Below, piece by piece: positions 8,688-17,238 of a stretch of 64,000 bases of DNA. The stretch is from Gemmatimonadota bacterium. Lineage in GTDB: Bacteria > Gemmatimonadota > Gemmatimonadetes > Gemmatimonadales > Gemmatimonadaceae. Location: assembly GCA_021324775.1 (NCBI GenBank), contig JAJPIM010000008.1, positions 1 to 64,000 of the forward strand. Direction: 5' to 3'. A model generated the notes under the pieces. That model made no database searches, was not told where the DNA came from, and worked only from the letters and a program-made list of their open reading frames with translations. The stretch's first letter is position 1. Each line of letters begins with the position of its first letter. The translations under genes and the position numbers were made by a program.

Positions 8688-9406
8688 CGGACGACCGAGA
8701 CCGGAGGCGGCGCCTCGTCCAGCGGTGGGCCGCCATCTCCGCCGTACGGCGGATCGCGAGAGACCGCGGCCGCCGCGTCGTACGCCGCGCGCCGTCCATC
8801 GGCGCGATCGGGCAGCGTCGCGCCAGCGCCGTAGTGCGCGCCGGGTCCGTCCAGGAATGCGCCGAGCAGGAAGTACCCGTATTCCGTGAGCGCCGACTCG
8901 GGATGAAACTGCACGCCGATCGTGGGCTGATCCCGGTGCGCGACCGCCATGATCTCTCCGTCCTCGCTGCGGGCGGTCACGCGGAGCGCATCAGGCACGC
9001 TGTCCGGAGCGATCACGAGCGAGTGGTAGCGCGTCGCGTGAAATGGCGAGGGCAGACCGGTGAAGATGCCCAGGCCGTCATGGGTCACCTGCGACACCTT
9101 GCCGTGCATTGGCCTGCCCGCGCGGACGATGCGTGCCCCATAGGCGGCCCCGATACACTGATGTCCGAGGCAGACGCCGAGGATCGGAATCGACGGCCCG
9201 AACCGGCGGACCACATCGGTCGAGATCCCGGCTTCGGCCGGGGTGCACGGCCCGGGCGACAGGATGATGTGCGACGGGGCGAGGCTGGCGATGTCATCCA
9301 GCGCGAGCGCGTCATGCCGCCGCACGATCGCCTCATGGCCCAACTCGCGTACGTAGCGTGCGAGGTTGTAGACGAACGAGTCGTAATTGTCGATGAGGAG
9401 AATCAT
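8684..9406 (-). CDS. pabA: Aminodeoxychorismate synthase glutamine amidotransferase subunit
   Basis: Class I glutamine amidotransferase supplying ammonia to PabB. It opens with MILLIDNYDSFVYNL, has nucleophile Cys79 in GVCLGHQ, and His168/Glu170 in FHPES. The 240 residues exceed the usual 190 or so because of a C-terminal tail rich in Ala, Gly and Pro after GAFLDG. The family is shared with TrpG, but the PIKGT motif in the partner and the H4MPT context favour pABA. It overlaps pabB by ATGA and pabC by GTGA. Confidence 0.92.
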   Translation of the reverse strand: MILLIDNYDSFVYNLARYVRELGHEAIVRRHDALALDDIASLAPSHIILSPGPCTPAEAGISTDVVRRFGPSIPILGVCLGHQCIGAAYGARIVRAGRPMHGKVSQVTHDGLGIFTGLPSPFHATRYHSLVIAPDSVPDALRVTARSEDGEIMAVAHRDQPTIGVQFHPESALTEYGYFLLGAFLDGPGAHYGAGATLPDRADGRRAAYDAAAAVSRDPPYGGDGGPPLDEAPPPVSVVR

Positions 9407-10962
9407 GAGAGCGCCGCGATGAGCGCTCGAGCCTTATCGAGCGTTTCCCGATATTCGGCTTCGGGGTCCGAGTCCGCGACGATGCCGCCGCCAGCCGAAA
9501 AATACACGCGGCCGTGCCGGGCGAGATACGTGCGAATGACGATGCTGCTGTCGGCGGCTCCCGTCAGGCTGACGTATGCGACCGTCCCGCAATAGACCCC
9601 GCGGCGCGAGGGCTCCAGCTCCGCGATGATCTCCATGGCGCGAACCTTGGGGGCGCCCGTGATCGAGCCCCCGGGGAAGGCCGCGCGCAGCAACCCGATC
9701 GCATCCGCCTCGGGACCCAGGTGTCCGATGACCGTCGAGACGAGATGGTGGACGGTGGAGTAGTGCTCCAGTGCGAAGAGCTCCGGCACCCGCACCGAGC
9801 CGGGCACGCACACCCGGGACAGGTCGTTTCGCAGCAGGTCGACGATCATCAGATTCTCGGCGCGGTCCTTCTCGCTCTCGGTGAGCGCGCGCCCGAGGTG
9901 CGCATCGTGCTCCGGCCCGATGCCGCGGGGGCTGGTGCCCTTGATCGGGCGCGTCTCGACTGCGCCATCGACGCCGGCCTGAATGAATCGCTCAGGTGAT
10001 GCACTCACCACGGCGAGGCCCGGTGCCTCGAAGTACGCGGCGAAAGGCGCGGGGTTGATCGCGCGCAGCCGGCGGTAGAGCGACCACGGATCGCCGGTGT
10101 ATTCGGCTTCCAGCCGCTGCGACAGATTCGCCTGGAAGATGTCGCCCGCCACGATGTATTCGCGGACACGTGCGACTGCCGCGAGATAGCCGTCGTGTGG
10201 ATAGGACGACCGGATTCCCGGCTGGCCCGGGACCGGAAACACCGGAGGCGCGGGCCGGCGTGTGTCCCCCGGTCCTGAACCGTCACGCGCCCGCGACGGT
10301 TCGTGCGTGAGCGGCGCCGTGGCCGGAGCATCGGCGCGAAGGCGCCGCCGGATGGCGGCCGCCCGCTCGCGGGCCCGTGATTCCCGCGCGTCCGGCGCCG
10401 CCGCGGGGAGTCCCGTGCTCATGAGCCACGCCCGGCGCAGCTCGTGATCCCATGCGATGACCCAGTCGTATACGCCGAGCACCACATCCGGGATATCCAG
10501 GTCATCGTACAGCGGGCGGGGCAAGCGTTCGAGCGAGGCACCGTAATCGTAGCCGATGTATCCGGCGGCGCCGCCCTGAAACGGAGGCAGGCCCGGGACC
10601 GGATCGGCCGCAAACGGCGCGAGGAGATTCCGCAGCGCGAGGAGCGGGTCGCCGGGCAACGCGGACGGCGTCGCATCCCCGTCCCTGAACAGCGTAGCAC
10701 GGCCGTCCTTCGCGGCGACGACGAGCGGAGGATCCGCAGTCACGAACGAATACCGGCCGAGCCGCTGCGGATCCGTCGCGCTGTCGAGGAGGAGCAGGTA
10801 CGGGAGATCGCGGAGTTGCGCCACGACGGTGAGCGGATCCGGCGCGGGATCCAACGCTTCCACGCGGGGCGGAACGCGCTCCGATTTCAATCCCGGCCCG
10901 CTCTCGATGCCGGAGCGCCGCACAGGATCGTGGCCCTGATCGCGCGCGGGTTCGCGACTCAC
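9403..10962 (-). CDS. pabB: Aminodeoxychorismate synthase component I
   Basis: Converts chorismate plus ammonia to 4-amino-4-deoxychorismate. The 519-residue protein has the chorismate-binding core in its C-terminal half. The decisive motif PIKGT (Lys341) marks PabB; anthranilate synthase TrpE has Ala in place of that Lys. An Arg/Pro-rich linker at about 190-245 separates the N-terminal subdomain from the core. It starts with GTG immediately after the TAA of the dihydropteroate synthase-like gene, so the genes are tightly coupled. Confidence 0.94.
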   Translation of the reverse strand: MSREPARDQGHDPVRRSGIESGPGLKSERVPPRVEALDPAPDPLTVVAQLRDLPYLLLLDSATDPQRLGRYSFVTADPPLVVAAKDGRATLFRDGDATPSALPGDPLLALRNLLAPFAADPVPGLPPFQGGAAGYIGYDYGASLERLPRPLYDDLDIPDVVLGVYDWVIAWDHELRRAWLMSTGLPAAAPDARESRARERAAAIRRRLRADAPATAPLTHEPSRARDGSGPGDTRRPAPPVFPVPGQPGIRSSYPHDGYLAAVARVREYIVAGDIFQANLSQRLEAEYTGDPWSLYRRLRAINPAPFAAYFEAPGLAVVSASPERFIQAGVDGAVETRPIKGTSPRGIGPEHDAHLGRALTESEKDRAENLMIVDLLRNDLSRVCVPGSVRVPELFALEHYSTVHHLVSTVIGHLGPEADAIGLLRAAFPGGSITGAPKVRAMEIIAELEPSRRGVYCGTVAYVSLTGAADSSIVIRTYLARHGRVYFSAGGGIVADSDPEAEYRETLDKARALIAALS

Positions 10963-12489
10963 TTACGGCGCCTTGCGGCCGCCCGCGTCCGGGCTCGCCG
11001 GGAGGTCGTCGTCCGGCTCCTGCCGCTCCGAACGCGTGCGGCGCGCGGTCACCCGCAGGTGCTCGGAGCGGACGTCGTCGGGAGGCGTGAGATACCCCCA
11101 TGAGAGCGACCCTTCCTGCCGGTAGGTCTTTCCCAGCGTGATGGCCAGCTTGGCCTTGGCCAGTTCCTTTCCGAGATAGAAGGCGTGCGTCGCTTCGTTC
11201 ACGCCGAGCTCGCCGAAGATCGCCTGAATGTCCGTGCCGCGGACGAAGCGCTCGCTGTTGAGCACCGTGATGGTGTCGCGATCGGTGAAGATGCGGAAAT
11301 TCGCGTCCGTGATCGACGCCTGCAGCGCGCGAAGCTCCGCCTCCGTGTAGGCGAGGATCCGCGGATCCTTGATCGTGACGAGGCGATCGTCGACATGCTT
11401 GGGCAGTTGCCGCTGCGTGACCGCGTAGTGCATGAGCCGGCGCGCGATGTCGATCTCGCGAATCACCCCGTGGGCCCACGGGATGACCTCGGTGGTGAGA
11501 ACGGCGCGCACGCCCAGCTCCTGGCAGATAGCAATGAGCACCGCGTTCACACCCGTGGAATCGGCGGCCGTCAGCTCCGTGATGTTGCCGATCCCCATCA
11601 ATAGCCCGGCGGCCGGATACTGGCGGTGCACGGCGGCATATCGTTCGAGCGACGCGGCGAACCCGAAACCGATCGGGTCGATCACCGGATCGATGTAGTA
11701 CGGGACGCCCCACGACTCGAGGGCGGCGATCGTCGGGGCGAGTGTCTCGGTCCCGGCGCCGAAATCGGGGATGACGACCACTCGCGTACCGGTCCCCGCC
11801 AACTCGCGGGCCGCCTCGAGGTTGCTGCCGTTGATGCTGAAGACGAGGCGCGCGCCGGCCGCGACCGCGGTGCGGATCTCGGCCGGATCGAATGAATCGA
11901 CGCTCACGCGATAGCCGGCACCGGTGAGTTCCTGGACGACGCCGGCGAGGCTGGGGAACTCCACGCCGGGCGTGCATCCGATATCGATCACATCTGCGCC
12001 CGCCGAGTGGAACTCGTCCGCCGCTCGCCGGATCTCCGCGCGCGTCATCTTCGGAGCGTTGTTGATTTCGGCGACGATCTCGATATCCCACGCGCCGTAA
12101 TCGGGCGCACGGCCCGCGCGGCCGAAAAACTCCGGGATCTCGCGAAGATCCTTGGGTCCGCGCACGACGTCCGCGACGGGACCTGCGCGGTCGCGGAGCG
12201 GCGCGAGGTCGCCTTCGCACAATCCCGGGATCATGACGAGATCGACGTTCGCGGGGACTTCGAGGAACCGGGCGATCCACGGCGTGGTCATCAGCGCCGC
12301 AACGGTGATCTTGAGCGGCGTCACCGTGTACGCAAAGCCGGGTGCCATCCCCGCGAGCGTGGCGCGCAACGCCGGCTCCGCCAGGCGGCCCGTCACGAAT
12401 TGGACGTGCTGTCGCACCTGCTGTGGCACCTGTGCTGCCTGCTCTGGCTGTGTGGCCCCATCCGGGGCCGACTCGGCGGCCGGCGTCAC
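10963..12489 (-). CDS. Dihydropteroate synthase-like protein (H4MPT type, DUF6513)
   Basis: 508-residue protein with an N-terminal DUF6513-like domain (about 25-140, FVTGRLAEPALR) and a dihydropteroate-synthase TIM barrel (about 140-380) containing IVAEINNAPKMT and DIGCTPG. This family sits in H4MPT gene clusters and is proposed to join the pterin diphosphate to beta-RFA-phosphate or a derivative, in place of folate DHPS. Differences from folate DHPS (no standard DVGGEST block, an extra N-terminal domain, a C-terminal segment after about residue 400) support the H4MPT role. Start is GTG at 12489. Confidence 0.9.
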   Translation of the reverse strand: MTPAAESAPDGATQPEQAAQVPQQVRQHVQFVTGRLAEPALRATLAGMAPGFAYTVTPLKITVAALMTTPWIARFLEVPANVDLVMIPGLCEGDLAPLRDRAGPVADVVRGPKDLREIPEFFGRAGRAPDYGAWDIEIVAEINNAPKMTRAEIRRAADEFHSAGADVIDIGCTPGVEFPSLAGVVQELTGAGYRVSVDSFDPAEIRTAVAAGARLVFSINGSNLEAARELAGTGTRVVVIPDFGAGTETLAPTIAALESWGVPYYIDPVIDPIGFGFAASLERYAAVHRQYPAAGLLMGIGNITELTAADSTGVNAVLIAICQELGVRAVLTTEVIPWAHGVIREIDIARRLMHYAVTQRQLPKHVDDRLVTIKDPRILAYTEAELRALQASITDANFRIFTDRDTITVLNSERFVRGTDIQAIFGELGVNEATHAFYLGKELAKAKLAITLGKTYRQEGSLSWGYLTPPDDVRSEHLRVTARRTRSERQEPDDDLPASPDAGGRKAP

Positions 12490-12573
12490 TCAGTGCTCAG
12501 GCGGATTCGGGGCGGCCGCAACCATGCCACGGGGCGAGCGCCGCGCGACGGGGCGGCCGTCTCCGGATATCGG

Positions 12574-12936
12574 CTAACGCCGATCGCCGCTCTGGACGAA
12601 CTTCTTGGGATTGCCTTCGAGCGCCGCGCCCGGCGCGGGGCGCCAGAGCACTGTGTCCTCGATCTGCCGGGCAAGGGAGAAATCCTTGTCCGTGATGCCG
12701 CCCGCACTGTGTGTCTGCAGCTTGACGCCGACCCGCGCCCAGGTGACGCTCAGATCCGGATGGTGATTGGCGGCTTCGGCGACGAATGCGATGGCGTTGA
12801 CCAGCATGAGTGTGACCGGCCAGCCATCGGTCTTGTAGTATCGGCGAACCCAGCCGTCCTCATAGTACCAACCCGGGAGAGCGGACAGCTTCTCCGCGAT
12901 CTCGGCGTCCGTGTACGTGCGCTCGTGTTTGGGCAT
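12574..12936 (-). CDS. Pterin-4a-carbinolamine dehydratase family protein
   Basis: 120-residue protein with the PCD signature EAANHHPDLSVTWARV and downstream THSAGGITDKDF. PCD enzymes dehydrate 4a-hydroxytetrahydropterin. Lying between the DHPS-like gene and an SDR in the cofactor operon, it probably acts on a pterin intermediate or repairs H4MPT, but no phenylalanine hydroxylase is visible to justify the classical role. Length is normal for the family. Confidence 0.9.
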   Translation of the reverse strand: MPKHERTYTDAEIAEKLSALPGWYYEDGWVRRYYKTDGWPVTLMLVNAIAFVAEAANHHPDLSVTWARVGVKLQTHSAGGITDKDFSLARQIEDTVLWRPAPGAALEGNPKKFVQSGDRR

Positions 12937-12960
12937 CGGTCAGTGGTCGGGGGTCGGTGG

Positions 12961-13731
12961 TCATCCCATCACAACGCCGCCATTCACAAAGATAGTCTGG
13001 CCGGTGAGGAAGGCGGCGGCGGGAGACGCGAGATACACCGCGGCAGCGGCCACATCGGCCGGCGTGCCCCATCGCTGGAGCGGCGTGGATTGCGCGACTT
13101 CGCGCCGCCGCTCTGCATCGAGGCCGTCCCCGAACGCCGTTTCGATCCAGCCCGGCGCGAGTGTGTTGACGCGCACGAGCGGTGCGACAGACCGGGCGAG
13201 CGACTTGCTGAAGGCCAGGACGCCGCCTTTGACGGCCGCGAATATCTGCGGATTCCGCCCGGCCATCCCGGTGATGACGTGATCCCAGCTCATGTTGACA
13301 ATCACGCCACCGCGCTCCTGGGTGCGCATCTGTTCCACCGCGGCCCACGAGGCCAGGATCGTCCCGCGGAGGTCGACGGACAGCAGGAGGTCGAGCTTGG
13401 CGGCCGCCGGGAGACCGGCACCGTCTCCGGTGAGGATGTCGGCGCCGGCGTTGTTGATCCAGGCGTCGATGCGGCCAAAAGCCTTGGCTGCGTCGCGCGC
13501 GAGGCCGGCGAGCGTCTTCTCGAGTCCCTCGCGGGCGTTCAGATCGAGGCGATATACGGTGGCCCGCCGCCCAGCGGCGGTCACCTCGCTCGCGGTCTCG
13601 CGGGCCCACTCCTCGTGGTGGGCGTACGTAAGGGCGACGTCCGCGCCGGCTCGCGCGCAGGCGACCGCGATCGCGCGGCCGATGCCGCTCGATCCCCCGG
13701 TGACGAGCACGACCAGGCCGCCGAGTGGCAA
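12961..13731 (-). CDS. SDR-fold oxidoreductase lacking the catalytic tyrosine
   Basis: 256-residue short-chain dehydrogenase fold with nucleotide-binding TGGSSGIGRA, the NNAG motif and a Ser in VNMSWDH. The usual YxxxK is FAAVK here: the codon is TTC (Phe), while Lys is kept. Its place at the head of the pterin operon suggests a pteridine-reductase-like step such as dihydromethanopterin reduction, or a non-reductive role. This is inference. Starts at an ATG, divergent from mfnB with a 54-bp purine-rich gap. Confidence 0.85.
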   Translation of the reverse strand: MPLGGLVVLVTGGSSGIGRAIAVACARAGADVALTYAHHEEWARETASEVTAAGRRATVYRLDLNAREGLEKTLAGLARDAAKAFGRIDAWINNAGADILTGDGAGLPAAAKLDLLLSVDLRGTILASWAAVEQMRTQERGGVIVNMSWDHVITGMAGRNPQIFAAVKGGVLAFSKSLARSVAPLVRVNTLAPGWIETAFGDGLDAERRREVAQSTPLQRWGTPADVAAAAVYLASPAAAFLTGQTIFVNGGVVMG

Positions 13732-13785
13732 GAGACGGAAGGAGAGAGGAGAGAGCGGACGGAAGAAGGAGTAACTTATTGGCCC
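13732..13785. promoter_or_regulatory. Divergent promoter gap between SDR operon and mfnB
   Basis: A 54-bp interval between two divergent starts. On the plus strand it holds a purine-rich Shine-Dalgarno-like run (GGAAGAAGGA, 13761-13770) and TAACTT at 13772-13777, 8 bp before the mfnB ATG. Either the SD or a leaderless -10 element could drive mfnB. Confidence 0.4.
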
Positions 13786-14526
13786 ATGCGACTGCTGGTG
13801 AGTGTGAGCGGGCCGGAGGACGCTGCGGCGGCCATCGAGGGCGGCGCGGACATCGTCGACGCGAAAGACGCATCCCAGGGCGCACTGGGGGCGGTGACGC
13901 CATCGGTGCTGCGCGAGATCATCTCGGCGGTTGGCGGCCGGCGCCCAGTGAGCGCGGCGCTGGGCGAGGCACCGGACTCATCGATACCGACGCGCTTGGC
14001 GGCCCTCGGCGCGGGGGATGTGTCATTCGTCAAGCTAGGGTTCGCGACTGGCGTGAACGGGCATCAGGGGGCCGCGCACGCCCGTTCGCTGGCCAGCGCT
14101 CTGGCGGGAACCGGGACCGCGTTGGTGCTCGCCGCGTACGCCGATGCGGGACGGGACCGCCTCGGGCGAGACGCCGTGATCGAGATCGCCACGTCATGCG
14201 GGGCGACGGGCGTCCTGCTGGATACGCTGGACAAACGTGGTGCCCGGCCGGTGTTCGCGATCCTGGATCCCGGCGACGTCGCGGCATGGGTCGCCGAGGC
14301 ACAGCGCGCCGGGCTGCTGGCCGCGCTCGCGGGATCGATTGGCGCAGATGAGATTGCCATCGCGCGCGATACCGGCGCTGACGTGGCGGGCGTCCGCGGC
14401 GCGGTGTGCGGTGGCGGGCGGACCGGGCGGGTATCAGCCGCGCGCGTTCGCGCGCTCGTCCGCCGAATGCGGGACGCGACCGGTGAGGAGCGCGCGGTGA
14501 CGGGCGGCGAGGCAGCGGTCTCGTAG
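13786..14526 (+). CDS. mfnB: (5-formylfuran-3-yl)methyl phosphate synthase MfnB
   Basis: First committed enzyme of methanofuran biosynthesis; it condenses two glyceraldehyde-3-phosphate molecules to the furan. The 246-residue protein is a DUF556-type TIM barrel. It has MRLLVSVSGPEDA at the start and VDAKDASQGALGAV, which carries the conserved Schiff-base Lys of the family. I chose the ATG at 13786. A much longer open frame upstream is only the shadow of the minus-strand operon. It converges on the Uma2-like gene with a four-base gap. Confidence 0.92.
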   Translation: MRLLVSVSGPEDAAAAIEGGADIVDAKDASQGALGAVTPSVLREIISAVGGRRPVSAALGEAPDSSIPTRLAALGAGDVSFVKLGFATGVNGHQGAAHARSLASALAGTGTALVLAAYADAGRDRLGRDAVIEIATSCGATGVLLDTLDKRGARPVFAILDPGDVAAWVAEAQRAGLLAALAGSIGADEIAIARDTGADVAGVRGAVCGGGRTGRVSAARVRALVRRMRDATGEERAVTGGEAAVS

Positions 14527-14530
14527 GGCG

Positions 14531-15148
14531 TCACCCCAGAACGTCAGCGGCGGCCTCGATGAGCCCGGGCGATGGGACCGGTTCGAGCACGATCGGCCAC
14601 GCCAGCGCCGGCATAAAGAGCGGGCGCACGAATACACTCACCGGCCGGGCGTACGGTGTAATCCGCCAGATGATCTCGCGCCGATGGTGGCGGGTGGTGG
14701 AATCCGACACTCGCGTCACCGTGACGTGGTGCGCGAACGGATCGACGAGCCAATGCTCCTCGATCGACACGCCGGGCAACCGTGATGCGGCCGTCACCGG
14801 AGCCCTCGCCGGTGCACCGGCAGGAAGCACGTCGATCGCCAGACGCAGCGATGTGATGGCCGAGCGGCGGCCATCCAGCGCCGGCGCTGGCGGGATCACG
14901 TAGATGTCGGGATAGGCGGCGGACACACCGGCATCCTGGCCCCGGCTGATGGCACGCGGCGCCGTGAGCAACGAATACGGATCGGCATGCTGGCGGACAT
15001 AGCGGTAGAGCGCCGCCACGAGGCGAACGATCGTCTCTTCGCGCCACCACTCGGGGAGTAATGCCGGTCGCGCCGCGGGGGCGATCGCGGGTGCGCGGCC
15101 GCCGCTCGGTGCCGATCGACCATCCAGCCGTGCCGCCGGTCTGGCCAT
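14531..15148 (-). CDS. Uma2-like putative endonuclease-fold protein
   Basis: 205-residue protein with a region EEHWLVDPFAHHVTVTRV at about 135-152 and a C-terminal PLFMPALAWPIVLEP stretch that resembles Uma2 (DUF820) restriction-endonuclease-like proteins. The catalytic residues are not clear to me and the N-terminal half is divergent (R/A/P-rich start). No partner gene suggests a function and it does not look like part of C1 metabolism. It could be a degraded copy. Moderately uncertain. Confidence 0.55.
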   Translation of the reverse strand: MARPAARLDGRSAPSGGRAPAIAPAARPALLPEWWREETIVRLVAALYRYVRQHADPYSLLTAPRAISRGQDAGVSAAYPDIYVIPPAPALDGRRSAITSLRLAIDVLPAGAPARAPVTAASRLPGVSIEEHWLVDPFAHHVTVTRVSDSTTRHHRREIIWRITPYARPVSVFVRPLFMPALAWPIVLEPVPSPGLIEAAADVLG

Positions 15149-15317
15149 GCGATTATTGAGGTGGCAGAGGTGGCATGAGCCGTGTCCGCGGCCGCATGAA
15201 CTGAGCGTGCCCGACAGCGTTTCGTGGGATCACCATTGTCGGCCGGCGCCACCCATCGTATGCCATCTTTTCACCGCGCGGCCATCGCGACAGCGCGAGC
15301 GGGTGCTGGCGCGAGCG

Positions 15318-16010
15318 CTACCCGCGCCCGCCGCGCCCCGAGCGCGGGATGCTGAGCGAATCGGCGACGGCGCCAAGGGTGCGTGCGGTGCAGATGCTCA
15401 CGAGCGGCGCGGCGGACTTCGCGCTCCCGAGCACGGATGCCAAATGCGCGTCGGTCACGTCGCCCGGCGCACCGGCTGCCGGCTTGAGCAACAGGAGGTG
15501 TGCGGCACCGAGTGTGATCGCGATCCACGCCGCGATGCTGTCGCTCGTCGAATCCCACGAGTGAGAGACGGGGTCGGCGCGGCGGAGCCATCGGTACGGC
15601 GCGAGGACTGGCACGCGGCCGGCCGTGAGAGCGGCACCGATACGTCCGGGATTCTGTATCACGACGGCACCGGGGATCCGCGCCCCAAGCACGCGGGCGT
15701 ATTGATCCATCGCCATCACGGCCATCCAGTGAGCCGCGTCATTGCCGAGTCCGAGCTTGCGATCCGCATCGCGCACGGCGTCGGCGAACGGGCCTCCCCC
15801 CGGCACCAGCACGACGCGCGCATCGCGGCGGATCTGTCCCAACCCGGCGGCCGCGCACCCGAACGCCTCGGGGTCGCGCATCAGTGCTCCGCCGACCTTG
15901 ATCACGACATCGACGATCGCGGCGGGGGGCGCGGCGGCACTCCCGTCTCTCGCCGTGCCGGATGCCGTACGCACATCCCCGCAGCGCGCGGGTGCGGCCG
16001 CACGGGTCAA
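15318..16010 (-). CDS. mfnE: Amino-acid-kinase-fold protein, probable MfnE
   Basis: 230-residue kinase of the aspartate/glutamate/uridylate kinase superfamily: VVIKVGGALM at the N terminus, then VVLVPGGGPFADAVRD. In methanogens the same fold (MfnE) phosphorylates [5-(aminomethyl)furan-3-yl]methyl phosphate to the diphosphate. I chose TTG at 16010 because it overlaps the preceding gene's TGA by four bases (TTGA); GTG at 15974 is the alternative. Frames extending further upstream overlap the neighbour. Function is inferred from fold plus MfnB and MfnF-like neighbours. Confidence 0.83.
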   Translation of the reverse strand: MTRAAAPARCGDVRTASGTARDGSAAAPPAAIVDVVIKVGGALMRDPEAFGCAAAGLGQIRRDARVVLVPGGGPFADAVRDADRKLGLGNDAAHWMAVMAMDQYARVLGARIPGAVVIQNPGRIGAALTAGRVPVLAPYRWLRRADPVSHSWDSTSDSIAAWIAITLGAAHLLLLKPAAGAPGDVTDAHLASVLGSAKSAAPLVSICTARTLGAVADSLSIPRSGRGGRG

Positions 16011-17173
16011 CCGCCCGCCCTCACGTCGTGGGTAACATGAGTTGGCGCGAGGCGCGCCGGCCCGGGGGTGCCTGCGTGTGTACCCGCGACGGGTGAGCGC
16101 ATCGCCGCCGCCAACAGCAGCGCGACGGCGGCCGCCGGCGCCGCCGCCGCTGCATCGGGGCCGAGCTCGCCGGCGAGCCATCGCACGGCAAGACCAGCGC
16201 GAGCGGCAGCGGCGGCGGCGATGAAATCCCCGGCCCCGGTGACGACCACGGTGCCGATCCCGGGATGCCGTGCGTGCACGCGCGCAATCGCGGCGGCCGT
16301 CCGCTCGACCTGAGCAGTCGCGACCGCGTCGGCGATCCGATCCAGCGCCGCCGCATCGATCGACTCACGGTCCGCGCACACCACGCGCGCGAGCCGCTCA
16401 CCGGCGAAGATGCGTGTGGCGGGACGGCCATCCGGTGTCGGCGCCGTGTAGGCCGCGGCGTCGAGCGTACCGCGCCAGAGATGCACATCGCCCGCGAGGG
16501 CGAAGCCTTCGGCGCTCGTGCCCGCGTCACCGTCCCCGAGCGGCACGGTGTGCGTGATCGCCTCGACCGGCGTGCGGACCGCTCCCATGTAGAGCAACTC
16601 GCCGGACGCAAGACGCGCAGGGTCGGTCCACCCGGTTGCTCGGACGATTCCGCCAACAATGGGGATGATGTCCGTTGTCGTCGTCCCGATGTCCACGAGG
16701 ATCGCGTCCGGAATCAGCCGCGCGACCGCCCGCGCGGTCGCCGCCCAGTTCGCCGCGGCAACCGCGAGTGGCACGGCGCGCGCGGCGTCCGGGGACAGGA
16801 ACTCGCCATGCACGGTATACACGCGGACGCTGGCCGCCGGGAATGCGTCGCTCACAGCATCGAGGACGAACGCGACGCCGTCGCGCTTGACTCGAAAGAA
16901 TTGCGAGAGCTCGGCAGTCATGGTCACGGCATGCGCGTCGCCGGGGCTGGCACCCGTCTGCTCGGCGAGTGTGCGAAGTACATCCGGAAGTGCGCCCGGG
17001 TCGCGCTGGATCTCGTAGGCGCGCACGACTGCGCGCATCGGCGTGTCCTGTGCCGTGCGCGGCCAGTCTCCTGACGGAGCGACGCGAGCGACCTTGGTGT
17101 TGGCGCCGCCGATATCCCATCCGACGACCCCGCGCGTCATCTCGCCGGTGCCCCGCTCAGTGGCCCCGCTCAT
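16007..17173 (-). CDS. Hydantoinase/oxoprolinase-like H4MPT-linked protein, MfnF candidate
   Basis: 388-residue ASKHA-fold protein starting VVGWDIGGANTKVA (about 13-26) with VDIGTTTTDIIPI in the middle. It matches the family of hydantoinase-like proteins found only with H4MPT-linked C1 transfer. I recall the archaeal member as MfnF, which joins the furan diphosphate to the tyramine unit, but did not check this. Start ATG at 17173, or ATG at 17140, which removes 11 residues. It is coupled to the MfnE-like kinase downstream, which fits consecutive methanofuran steps. Confidence 0.82.
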   Translation of the reverse strand: MSGATERGTGEMTRGVVGWDIGGANTKVARVAPSGDWPRTAQDTPMRAVVRAYEIQRDPGALPDVLRTLAEQTGASPGDAHAVTMTAELSQFFRVKRDGVAFVLDAVSDAFPAASVRVYTVHGEFLSPDAARAVPLAVAAANWAATARAVARLIPDAILVDIGTTTTDIIPIVGGIVRATGWTDPARLASGELLYMGAVRTPVEAITHTVPLGDGDAGTSAEGFALAGDVHLWRGTLDAAAYTAPTPDGRPATRIFAGERLARVVCADRESIDAAALDRIADAVATAQVERTAAAIARVHARHPGIGTVVVTGAGDFIAAAAAARAGLAVRWLAGELGPDAAAAAPAAAVALLLAAAMRSPVAGTHAGTPGPARLAPTHVTHDVRAGG

Positions 17174-17238
17174 CGTGGCGCGGGTCCCAGCGGCCGGATC
17201 AGGACCGTGATGCCTCGCGCGGGGGGCATATTCATCGG

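Noticed and set aside
8684-10962. trpG/trpE anthranilate synthase pair
   Set aside because: Component I has PIKGT, diagnostic for PabB, and the genes lie in an H4MPT operon with pabC.
10502-12280. Minus-strand frame of 592 codons overlapping pabB and the DHPS-like gene
   Set aside because: Arg-rich, no motif; the two real genes occupy the other minus-strand frame.
12007-13785. Upstream extension of mfnB by about 590 codons
   Set aside because: It runs antisense to the DHPS-like, PCD and SDR genes. The ATG at 13786 matches the family N terminus.
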